NCBI RefSeq assembly: GCF_009828855.1
Contig: NZ_WUAG01000001.1
Span: 1,364,001-1,428,000 of the forward strand
Reading direction: 5' to 3'
DNA from: Psychromonas sp. L1A2
GTDB lineage: Bacteria > Pseudomonadota > Gammaproteobacteria > Enterobacterales > Psychromonadaceae
Length of the DNA: 64,000 nucleotides
Position 1 is the first letter of the stretch, and each line of letters opens with the position of its first letter. The notes beneath the pieces were generated by a model. It did not search any database. It saw only the letters and a program-made list of their open reading frames with translations, and had not been told where the DNA came from. The position numbers were made by a program, and so were the translations under genes. Below are positions 17,229 through 25,405 of this stretch, one piece after another.

Positions 17229-18350
17229 ATGAGCAATGAAATTTGTAACAATGAATGGTTAACTGAGAGGGACACCCCTAATTATAAACAGTTTCCTAAT
17301 GCATTAAATATTGTGGATTTATTCTCGGGATGTGGTGGCTTAACTCTCGGAGCGATTGAGGCTGCTAAAAAGCATCAGTTATCAAGTAATATTAAGCTTG
17401 CCGTTGAATTAAACCCACAAGCAGCAAGTACTTACGAAAAAAATTTTTCTCATAGCTTATCGTCAATTTTTAAAGGTGATATCGGAGAATTAATTAGTAA
17501 TTATCCTGGTGATCAATTGTCTGAAGCAGAGATGAAACTACAGTCTGAAAATACAAACATCGATGTGCTTTTAGCTGGACCTCCTTGTCAAGGACATTCA
17601 AGGTTGAATAATCATACTCGCTCAAAAGATCCCCGTAATAAATTATACTTAAAAGTTATTCGCTTTGTAGAGCTGTGCAAACCTCAATTTGTGATCATAG
17701 AAAATGTGTTAAACATTAAGCATGACTCTGATGATGTATTAACTACAAGCGCAGATTTTTTAAAGGGAATAGGTTACACAGTTGACAATTTAGTGGTTAA
17801 AACAGCTGAGTTCGGCATAGCACAAAAACGAGTGCGCCATATACAAGTAGCAAGCCTCAGACAACTAGATCTTTCTTTAGTATCTTATAAATCAAAATCA
17901 GTGCTTTCGGATGTAATTGCAGACATTATTGATAATTGTGAAAATTCTAAAGACACCTTTGAAACACCTTCTAAAACGAAACATACAGAAAGAATTGATT
18001 ACCTCTTTGATAATAATATGTATGATTTGCCTAACGATTTAAGACCTGATTGTCACAAGAATAAAAGCCATACTTATCCAACGTCTTACGGTCGTTTAAG
18101 TTGGGATAAACCATCAACAACAATTACTCGTGGATTTAGCACCATGGGACAGGGGCGTTTTGTACATCCATTAAGACGTAGAACATTAACACCACATGAA
18201 GCTGCGCGTATTCAAGGTTTTCCTGATTTCTTTAGTTTTACAGAATATAAAACAAGAGGTAATTTACACCTGATGATTGCAAATGCAGTTCCTCCAAAAA
18301 TTAGTGCTATGCTAGTTGACTTATACTTATTATCCTTACAGGAACTTTGA
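17229..18350 (+). CDS. DNA (cytosine-5-)methyltransferase
   Basis: 373 residues with the ordered C5-methylase motifs: I at VDLFSGCGGLTLG (residues 29-41, SAM binding), IV at LLAGPPCQGHSR with catalytic Cys120, VI at IIENV, VIII at QKRVRHI, and IX/X near the C-terminus (ARIQGFPDFFSF, IANAVPPKIS). The target-recognition region lies between VIII and IX and gives no readable specificity. The next gene starts one base after its stop, then a third follows, so the three look like one operon. No classical restriction endonuclease is present, which suggests a modification partner for an unusual defence system rather than plain type II restriction. Confidence 0.93.
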   Translation: MSNEICNNEWLTERDTPNYKQFPNALNIVDLFSGCGGLTLGAIEAAKKHQLSSNIKLAVELNPQAASTYEKNFSHSLSSIFKGDIGELISNYPGDQLSEAEMKLQSENTNIDVLLAGPPCQGHSRLNNHTRSKDPRNKLYLKVIRFVELCKPQFVIIENVLNIKHDSDDVLTTSADFLKGIGYTVDNLVVKTAEFGIAQKRVRHIQVASLRQLDLSLVSYKSKSVLSDVIADIIDNCENSKDTFETPSKTKHTERIDYLFDNNMYDLPNDLRPDCHKNKSHTYPTSYGRLSWDKPSTTITRGFSTMGQGRFVHPLRRRTLTPHEAARIQGFPDFFSFTEYKTRGNLHLMIANAVPPKISAMLVDLYLLSLQEL

Positions 18351-18351
18351 C

Positions 18352-19434
18352 ATGGAAAAGGTAAATGAATTTACAGATAGTCATGAAATTGAAGAGCAAA
18401 TCAAACAAAATATTACATTATTCGATTTTGATACATTAGAGTTCCCTATAGAAGTTATAATAGATAAATATAGAAAAAGCCTAGCAACTAATTATATTGA
18501 AGGGGAGGAAATCGAAGATAGTATAATTTATATCCCTGATTACCAAAGAGAGTTTATCTGGGATGTTGAAAGGAAATCCAAGTTTATTGAGTCAATATTA
18601 CTTGGCATTCCTATTCCATATTTCTTTTTCGCAGATATATTGGGAAGAATGGAAGTCGTTGATGGTTCTCAGAGGATTAGAACTCTTGAAGAGTTTCAAA
18701 GTGGAAAACTAAAGCTTAAAGGGCTTGAAAAGTTAACTCTTCTCAATAAAATGACATTTTGGGATTTACCACCTATACGTAAACGTCGATTTCTAAATAA
18801 AGGCTTAAAAGCTATCTTTCTGGGTGAAAATACAGATGGGGCAGCAAGACATGATTTATTTGAAAGGATAAATACTGGTAGTGATGAACTTAAATCTGCC
18901 GAAATAAGGAAAGGGGCTTATGCTGGTCCATTCTGGGATTTTATTAAAGAATGTTCTGAAAATAGTTTATTTAAGAAACTTTGCCCTATTAGCGATAAAG
19001 TTGGTTTGAGGGCAGAGGGAACTGAGCGTGTATTAAGGTTTTTTGCATACTCTGATACATTAAATGGGTATAACGGTCGAGTGACGTTATTTTTAGACAA
19101 ATATATGAAAAATTCAATAAAAACATTCAATAGTGATGTTGAAATAGAATTAAAGCTAAAATTTGAATCAATGCTTACTTTTGTTAATAATAACTTTCCT
19201 TTGGGCTTTAAGAAAGCTGAAAAAGCAAATTCCACACCTAGAGTTAGATTTGAAGCTATTGCAATTGGAGTGGCTAAAGCATTAGAGGAAGTTCCTACTT
19301 TGGTGACTGTAAACACTAGTTGGATTGATTCAGATGAGTTTAGAGCAGTCACTCGTTCGGATGCTGCAAATAATAAATCGAATCTTGTTGGTCGTATTGA
19401 TTTTGTTAAATTACATTTATTAGGCAAAAAATAA
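18352..19434 (+). CDS. DUF262 (ParB/GmrS-like) protein
   Basis: 360 residues from the ATG at 18352. The DUF262 hallmarks are clear: IPDYQREFIWD starting at residue 61 and VVDGSQRIRTL with Asp104 (the DGQQR-type motif). DUF262 is the N-terminal domain of GmrS in the GmrSD type IV restriction enzymes, where it is linked to NTP hydrolysis; the DUF1524 HNH nuclease usually paired with it is absent here. The gene starts one base after the methyltransferase stop and ends one base before the next ATG. Inference: a sensor or regulator between the methylase and the HEPN-type effector. Confidence 0.85.
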   Translation: MEKVNEFTDSHEIEEQIKQNITLFDFDTLEFPIEVIIDKYRKSLATNYIEGEEIEDSIIYIPDYQREFIWDVERKSKFIESILLGIPIPYFFFADILGRMEVVDGSQRIRTLEEFQSGKLKLKGLEKLTLLNKMTFWDLPPIRKRRFLNKGLKAIFLGENTDGAARHDLFERINTGSDELKSAEIRKGAYAGPFWDFIKECSENSLFKKLCPISDKVGLRAEGTERVLRFFAYSDTLNGYNGRVTLFLDKYMKNSIKTFNSDVEIELKLKFESMLTFVNNNFPLGFKKAEKANSTPRVRFEAIAIGVAKALEEVPTLVTVNTSWIDSDEFRAVTRSDAANNKSNLVGRIDFVKLHLLGKK

Positions 19435-19435
19435 T

Positions 19436-20131
19436 ATGGAAAATATTATTTTAGAGTTCACCGAACGAACCAAAGAAATAGATAGATATTTTTCTTTTGT
19501 TGAAAATGTGATTAAAGATGAAGCGTCATTATATTTTAAGGATAGGAAAAGACGGAAAGTTAAAAAAATTGATGGAGAAATTCAGAAAATACTAAAAGCA
19601 AACTCATTTATACTTTTATATAATTTAATTGAATCGTCATTCAAGAGCACTCTTGAATCACTTTGTGACGAAATAAATAATTCGGAAACATCCTATGATA
19701 ATTTGATCCCTGAAGTTAAAAAAATGTGGCTTGAATATGAGTCTGAATATTTTACTAAAAAGCCGAAGCAGTCTAAGAAATTAGATCATGTATATTCAAT
19801 TATCAATGATCTTACCAATTATGTCCTGACAATCCCAAGGACTCTAGATGGTATTGGAATTTCTGGAAATGTTGATGGTAAAAAAATTAAAGAATGCGTA
19901 AAAGCATATGGATTAACATCAAAAGCGATAATGACTAAGCCTGCTGGAAAACTTCTTACTGTCAAAACACAAAGAAACAATTTAGCACATGGGGATGTTT
20001 CATTTAGTGATTGTGGCAGAAATTATACATTTGACGAATTATCAGAGATAAAAAAAGAAGTTTTTTCTTATATGAAATTTGTTTTAAATGTCTTTAATAA
20101 AAATATTAAGAGAAAGTATTATTTACAATAA
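19436..20131 (+). CDS. HEPN-type protein, candidate ribonuclease effector
   Basis: 231 residues, mainly helical and charged. The segment SFILLYNLIESSFKSTLESL resembles the first helices of MAE_28990/MAE_18760-like HEPN domains, and RNNLAHG carries an Rx4H motif (Arg180, His185), the catalytic signature of HEPN RNases. It is the last gene of the three-gene unit. In other defence systems (RloC, Abi, PrrC, HEPN-MNT) such proteins cleave RNA after infection is sensed. The fold is my inference from the motif and helix pattern; the exact family is not certain. Confidence 0.7.
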   Translation: MENIILEFTERTKEIDRYFSFVENVIKDEASLYFKDRKRRKVKKIDGEIQKILKANSFILLYNLIESSFKSTLESLCDEINNSETSYDNLIPEVKKMWLEYESEYFTKKPKQSKKLDHVYSIINDLTNYVLTIPRTLDGIGISGNVDGKKIKECVKAYGLTSKAIMTKPAGKLLTVKTQRNNLAHGDVSFSDCGRNYTFDELSEIKKEVFSYMKFVLNVFNKNIKRKYYLQ

Positions 20132-20275
20132 ATGAAATTATACTCTGAAAGCCAATATGTGCATCTAGTTCTTAATTGATTGCGTTAACAATGTTAAAAT
20201 TGCCGTTAATTGATATTGGAAAATTAGACCCTGTAAATAATTCTGTATAATTACCATTTTTACAGATGGTTTTTC

Positions 20276-20790
20276 AAGCGGTCTTCAAACTCTATTATAA
20301 ACCGAATACATTTTATCCCAAGTATCCATTGGTTGTTTTTGCGCCTTACTCATTTTGTAACGACTATATGATTCTTCCATATACAAGTGTGCTCTAGCTA
20401 TTCGGCCTCGAGCTGATTCTGGTAGCTCTACTTTTTTATTCTCAATTTTCATCGAATAAGAGCCAAAGTCGCTTTTTCACTTGGTATCATAGTTAATTGT
20501 AATTACTTTTTAATGAATTAACTGCTCCAGCAGTAGGGCAGAGATTGTACAATCTGATTGCATATAACGATTTATTTACTGGCGGACTTACACCCTGTAA
20601 CGCTTTTACCTTTGCTGTCTAAGCATGAGTCATCGCCATCACGCCACTCTATAAAAGAGCGTCCAAAATTTTCTGCAGGTACAACATGCTCCCACTCTGT
20701 TTTTTTAGAAAATTTTAAGTATTTAGTGGCTCTCAAGCCTTCAGGTAAAACTGCTGTTTTTACTGTCAAACCCAGTCATATAATGAATAG
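20276..20790 (-). pseudogene. endA: Endonuclease I (EndA) pseudogene, frameshifted
   Basis: Read on the minus strand, pieces of an endonuclease I are spread over three frames: TEWEHVVPAENFGRSFIEWR (active-site region, ~20640-20720), then LYNLCPTAGAVNSLKSNYN (~20490-20550), then VELPESARGRIARAHLYMEE and TWDKMYSVYNRV (~20300-20430). The order matches EndA, but stop codons and frame changes separate the pieces, and the N-terminal signal region is not found. So the gene is broken. It borders the methyltransferase-DUF262-HEPN island. Confidence 0.8.
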
Positions 20791-20840
20791 TTTCTCTGTA
20801 AATGTAACAAACTATTTCATTCCTTTTAATTAAGCTATAT

Positions 20841-21773
20841 CTACACTAAAAACGTTGAGTAGAAAGGCAACATAACCAGAAATACCAATGAGCTCATTAC
20901 CCAACATGAATTGGCTAAGCCTTGATCTAATTTGTAGATAGAAGCGGGTAAAATAACAATAAATGCGATTGGCATGGTGGCTATGAGCACGGCGATTTGT
21001 AGAACTAAACCATCATAAGCGTCTGCTTGCCCTGTTAATACCACTAATAAATAGGCGATAACCGGTAAGAGCATCTGTTTAGAAAGTGATAATGCCAATG
21101 CAATTTTCCAGTGTTGTAAGATGGCATTGAATCGAAATACTAAACCAACTGTTATCATCATAGAGAATGTGCCTAACGGTATTAAAACCGATGTAACATC
21201 TTTAAACCAATCTGGACGAACCACTTCTGTGAAGTTTAATATGGCACCTAAGGTTAAGGCTGCAAACATGGCTTGCAAGGTCGGATCTTTCCAAAGTGCT
21301 CGTTTCTTTATTGTTTTTAATGTTGAAAAACGTTCTGCGTAGGGGAATAGGAAGCCAAAATAAATAAACTCTTCTAATAATTTAAATAAGGGTACTAGTG
21401 CAAAAGCTGATTCTCCAAGGTAGACAAACACTACTAGTGAACCTATCGCTCCTATATTGGTAAAGGCTCCTGCGGGTGCAACAACGGCACGTTGTATGCC
21501 AGGTAATCGAAAGGATTTTGACACTAACCAGCCAATTAAAAATCCTGACAATAAGATGGCAGAACCAATAATAGGGAGCCAGATTAAGCTCCAGCTTTGT
21601 AGTTCTAATTGCCATATTGCGAGCATGACGGATAACGGGATAGTAAAGCGCATTGCCAGAAAGGTGGTGAACAGCTTGATTTTATCTAAATTGATCGTGG
21701 CTTTACGATATAGAATTTGTCCCGTTAAAAAGCCTAGAAGGATAACGAGGAATATGAATATGATTGTCGACAT
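20841..21773 (-). CDS. AEC-family transporter
   Basis: 310 residues with about ten hydrophobic helices in two halves, as in the auxin efflux carrier family (PF03547). The motif GAFTNIGAIGSLVVF in the middle of the first half and the broken-helix pattern fit this family. Substrates in bacteria are usually small organic acids; none can be assigned here. It stands alone on the minus strand. Confidence 0.85.
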   Translation of the reverse strand: MSTIIFIFLVILLGFLTGQILYRKATINLDKIKLFTTFLAMRFTIPLSVMLAIWQLELQSWSLIWLPIIGSAILLSGFLIGWLVSKSFRLPGIQRAVVAPAGAFTNIGAIGSLVVFVYLGESAFALVPLFKLLEEFIYFGFLFPYAERFSTLKTIKKRALWKDPTLQAMFAALTLGAILNFTEVVRPDWFKDVTSVLIPLGTFSMMITVGLVFRFNAILQHWKIALALSLSKQMLLPVIAYLLVVLTGQADAYDGLVLQIAVLIATMPIAFIVILPASIYKLDQGLANSCWVMSSLVFLVMLPFYSTFLV

Positions 21774-21988
21774 CGTTGTTCCTAGGTATAGATAATGGTT
21801 TATTTAATCGATAGATAAATAGGTTTTTGTAAGTTAATAGGCAGAAGTATATGAAAGCAAAAGGTTAAAGTATAGAGAGCCACTCTCTATTTAGTCTAAG
21901 TCCGATAGGTTTAACTCAAGTATGTGATGATGGATGTTAAATTGATGAATGATAAGTTGGCAAATGATAAGTTGATAGTTGAGTACTA

Positions 21989-22150
21989 ATACCAAAAGAA
22001 TTAATAAGGTGATCATTCTTGCTGGTTAAAATCACCCCTAACTGCGTTGTGAGTTTTGAAGTGAGAACAACTATCTCCTACAACTCACGCCTTATTAGTG
22101 TTAATTTTTCCTGCGCAATCTCTGATCACTTATTTAATTCCATTGATATA
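21989..22150. mobile_element. MITE-like repeat, 162 bp, copy 1
   Basis: Same length and almost the same sequence as 37591-37752. Ends are imperfect inverted repeats (ATACCAAAAGAATTAATAAG at one end, complement of CTTATTTAATTCCATTGATA at the other). It codes for nothing. Confidence 0.8.
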
Positions 22151-22205
22151 ACTATTTTTAAGTACTTCATTCGACTCTTAATTAATACGTCATTTAATAG
22201 CACAC

Positions 22206-23096
22206 TTAAAGCAATGATAAATTACCCTCATATTGAAAGTGCCTCGGTTGCTGGGTAAGTGGATCTATGAATTTGAGTTTTTTAGCCAATAACTGCAATG
22301 GGGTTGAATAATTATCTTCCGATAATGGCTGTAAATGTGGGTAGTATTTATCATTTACTATCGGCCAACCCAATGATTGCATGTGGACTCGTAACTGATG
22401 GGTTTTACCTGTGACGGGGGTTAGTTCAAATAAGGCCTGTTGAGTCGTTTGTTGTATGCATTTTATCATAGAGTGACTGTTAGCTTCTCCTTCAGTGATG
22501 CGCATTGTAAAACGTGGTTTACTGGTTTCTATACGATTGTGGACTTGCCATTCTTTATCGATTAAAACCTGACCTTTTGTAATATTCGCCACGGCTTGAT
22601 AGGTTTTATGTATTCTTCTATTTTCAAATAAATCATGGTAAAGCGCTCGCGAGTCAGGGTTCACTGAGAACATCACTAATCCTGCTGTGACTCTGTCTAA
22701 ACGATGTAATGCTTGTAAGGATTCAATGCCAGTGCGTCGACGTAAACGATTTTGTAAACACTCATTGACATAAACACCGCCTGGCGTAACAGCAAGAAAG
22801 TGCGGTTTATAGGCGATTAGAATGTGCTGATCTTGAAATAATATGGTTTCCGAAAAAGGGATGAGAGGTTCGTTTTCAACTTCTCTGTAATAGTAAATAC
22901 GTTGTTGTGATTGAAAGGGTGATTGCATCGAGACTAGAGAGCCATCATGATAATGCACTTTGCCATCATGAATACGCTGTTGCCAAACGCTCGGTTTAAC
23001 ATAAGGGAATTTTATAAGCAGGTATTCAAATACTGTAGTGATGCCTGGGTTGACGATAGGCAAACTCAGTTTTGAAGGATATGGTGATATTGCCAT
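22206..23096 (-). CDS. RluA-family RNA pseudouridine synthase
   Basis: 296 residues. The catalytic segment ALHRLDRVTAGLVMF holds the essential Asp, and later TPVTGKTHQLRVHM and YYPHL follow the family. An N-terminal S4-like region (~15-60, VKPSVWQQRIHDGKV) precedes the catalytic domain. It differs from RluA, RluC and RluD and resembles the uncharacterised group often annotated simply as pseudouridine synthase; the target base is unknown. Divergent from rluA. Confidence 0.88.
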   Translation of the reverse strand: MAISPYPSKLSLPIVNPGITTVFEYLLIKFPYVKPSVWQQRIHDGKVHYHDGSLVSMQSPFQSQQRIYYYREVENEPLIPFSETILFQDQHILIAYKPHFLAVTPGGVYVNECLQNRLRRRTGIESLQALHRLDRVTAGLVMFSVNPDSRALYHDLFENRRIHKTYQAVANITKGQVLIDKEWQVHNRIETSKPRFTMRITEGEANSHSMIKCIQQTTQQALFELTPVTGKTHQLRVHMQSLGWPIVNDKYYPHLQPLSEDNYSTPLQLLAKKLKFIDPLTQQPRHFQYEGNLSLL

Positions 23097-23304
23097 TTAG
23101 CTGCCTAAATTATTGACTATAACATGTGTTGTTTTTTTAATTTAATATCTCATTAGCAATTGAATAAGCTGGGTTATGATTATGCTGATAACTATCCCCA
23201 CAACTATCCCCACAACTATCCCACAAATGGGCGTTTCATCCATTGAAAAATTATTAGTAAATAGGTATCTTTGCCACTTGTTTAAACAACTAACTGACAA
23301 GCCG

Positions 23305-23982
23305 ATGAATGACTTCTTGTATAATCCTCCTACTGAACCTTGGTTAGATACGATCTATAAAGATAAAGATATGATTGTGTTTAATAAACCTGCAGGGATT
23401 TTGTCTGTACCAGGGCGAGATATTGAACGTCATGATAGTATGTACAGTCGTTTGCTAACATTACATCCTGATAGTCATACGGTACATCGCTTAGATTTAG
23501 CGACGTCTGGCGTTATTATTTTTGCATTACGTAAAGATGCAGAAAGGGCGTTGAAAATACAATTTCAAGAACGTGAAACAAAGAAAACATATTACGCTCG
23601 TGTATTGGGTCATGTTAAAGAAGAGAAAGGATGTATCGATTTCCCATTAATCAAAGATACAGATAATCCGCCTAAACATAAGGTTGACTTAAAAGCAGGT
23701 AAACTTTGTAAAACATTTTATGAGGTGGTGAGTTACGGAGAGCAAAGTACATTAGTTAAATTAATGCCAGTCACTGGCCGTACTCATCAATTACGTTTAC
23801 ATATGATGGCGATCGGACATCCTATTTTAGGTGATGACTTTTATGCTGATCCAGTGGCATTAGCCTTGTCTCCTCGTTTGCTATTACATGCGAGCAAAAT
23901 ATCTATTCAACATCCATATACTAAAAAGACGATATGCTTTAAAACGGATGTGCCTTTTATAACGCCTGTAAACGGTCAATAA
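23305..23982 (+). CDS. rluA: 23S rRNA/tRNA pseudouridine synthase RluA
   Basis: 225 residues from ATG 23305. Close to E. coli RluA along its length: YNPPTEPWL, FNKPAGILSVPGR, VHRLDLATSGVIIFAL (catalytic Asp), LMPVTGRTHQLRLHMMAIGHPILGD and LSPRLLLHA. E. coli RluA (219 residues) modifies 23S rRNA U746 and several tRNAs at position 32. The open frame extends upstream to 23176, but that part is a low-complexity tandem repeat (CAACTATCCC-type) without homology, so the later ATG is preferred. Confidence 0.92.
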   Translation: MNDFLYNPPTEPWLDTIYKDKDMIVFNKPAGILSVPGRDIERHDSMYSRLLTLHPDSHTVHRLDLATSGVIIFALRKDAERALKIQFQERETKKTYYARVLGHVKEEKGCIDFPLIKDTDNPPKHKVDLKAGKLCKTFYEVVSYGEQSTLVKLMPVTGRTHQLRLHMMAIGHPILGDDFYADPVALALSPRLLLHASKISIQHPYTKKTICFKTDVPFITPVNGQ

Positions 23983-24101
23983 ACGCTTTTATTTTGAAAT
24001 AAAGTATTCACTATTTTATACAATATTTACTCATATACTAATGAGCTTGCATATTAGACAGTGAAGTCATCAGGCAGTACACTGATTTTATAGACAATAA
24101 A

Positions 24102-24137
24102 AAGCCCTTAGTCATTGCTGATTAAGGGCTTTTTTAT
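24102..24137. terminator. Bidirectional terminator between rluA and folE2
   Basis: AAGCCCTTA (24102-24110) pairs with TAAGGGCTT (24123-24131), A-run before and T-run after; it serves both convergent genes. Confidence 0.9.
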
Positions 24138-24204
24138 TGTTTTATTCAGTGCTATGCAGAACTATAAAACGTATAAAAAACGAAGGCTTATTGTGAATTT
24201 AATC

Positions 24205-25125
24205 TTAAGCTTTGTAACCGTCTTTAATACCTTTAGTTGTCACTGATACTGCATCATGAGCATGTAAACTTTCGTAATGGTTTACACGTAACCAAAAGTC
24301 AGAGAACTGTGTTTGTTGATTCAATGCGTATTGTAATTGACGTGCCGCATCTTCACAGAACATTAAGTTTTGACCATTTAGACGTGCAAATTCTTGCTCA
24401 TCTTCACGTTTAACGGCTGCTTGTACTGGTGTTTTCAATGTTGCTTCAATTAAGTCAATTAATGCAATAATTGGAAAGTTATCTGCAGACTCATTTAGTT
24501 TTGCTTTAACTTGAGCAACACTACGTTGGCTATGTGGTGTCGCCACAATACCTTGTGTAGAGCCTAACCAAGTTAAAATGTCTTCTTTCGCAACATTTTC
24601 TTGTTGTTCATATTGCTTGCTAAATGCTTCTTGGATTAGTTGACGCGCTAATGCCGCTGAACATGGACAAGTTGAAGAATAAGGTACATCTACTTGTAGT
24701 TCAAAGTCGAATACCCCATCAATTAAACGTCCAATAATCACTACTGGGTAAGCTTTCCAGCCACGTTTTTCACTGATTAACGATTTACGACGTAAGTTAT
24801 AATCGAACTCAACTTTTACAAAAGCTTCTGTACTTAAGTCAATGTGGCTTTCAATAAATCCATTTAATAATATCGTTAATGTTTGCAGTGTTAATTCAGA
24901 TTCCGTAGAAAGCTGATCTAATTGCAAATACAAACGCGACATGTGAATGCCTTTTGCTTGTGGGTCACCCAGGTTTACAAATAACTCAACCTTTGCACTA
25001 ACTTGTTGAGCAGGGTAGTTATCTGTTTGTACCATCAATGGTAACTCAATATTACTCATACCAACGCGATCGAGCGTTCCTTCAGTTTGAGCTTGTGCGC
25101 TATTTGCGATATCTGGCATTGCCAT
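24205..25125 (-). CDS. folE2: GTP cyclohydrolase FolE2
   Basis: 306 residues. Signature [15 protein letters not shown] contains the family cysteines, and [10 protein letters not shown] and HAHDAVSV are also typical. It makes dihydroneopterin triphosphate from GTP, the first step of folate and queuosine synthesis. FolE2 can use metals other than zinc and is often under zinc control; I see no convincing Zur palindrome upstream, only a candidate minus-strand TATAAT (25185-25190). Confidence 0.95.
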   Translation of the reverse strand: MAMPDIANSAQAQTEGTLDRVGMSNIELPLMVQTDNYPAQQVSAKVELFVNLGDPQAKGIHMSRLYLQLDQLSTESELTLQTLTILLNGFIESHIDLSTEAFVKVEFDYNLRRKSLISEKRGWKAYPVVIIGRLIDGVFDFELQVDVPYSSTCPCSAALARQLIQEAFSKQYEQQENVAKEDILTWLGSTQGIVATPHSQRSVAQVKAKLNESADNFPIIALIDLIEATLKTPVQAAVKREDEQEFARLNGQNLMFCEDAARQLQYALNQQTQFSDFWLRVNHYESLHAHDAVSVTTKGIKDGYKA

Positions 25126-25405
25126 TCAATAAGGCTCCCTTCAACATGCTTTACATGGATAGATGATTATGAAATTGAGCGCGCATTATAAACGGGTTAT
25201 GAAAAATTAAAAACCATGAAATACAAAGGTTTTAACTAAGTGATTGATAATTTATCCCTATACTTTATAAATCATAGGGGATAGCGAGGTAAATGAGCTT
25301 AAAACTAAGTTATTTAATGATTGATCGAGATTGAATCAATGTTAATCACTGAAAAGTCGGTACAATGCAAAAATAGTGATTCAGCCATTATTATTGTGAG
25401 GATGT

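Noticed and set aside
16690-20300. Island attachment sites (direct repeat of the ssrA 3' end) and an integrase
   Set aside because: No copy of the ssrA 3' end and no integrase gene found, so island borders cannot be claimed.
20558-20833. Plus-strand frame of 91 codons
   Set aside because: It is the antisense of the endA pseudogene, whose minus-strand reading gives clear homology.
22019-22258. 79-codon frame over the MITE-like repeat
   Set aside because: Covers the non-coding 162-bp element, and the other copy does not preserve a meaningful frame.
23176-23304. Longer N-terminus of RluA
   Set aside because: The extra part translates a short tandem repeat (ITIPTTIPTTIP) with no counterpart in RluA.
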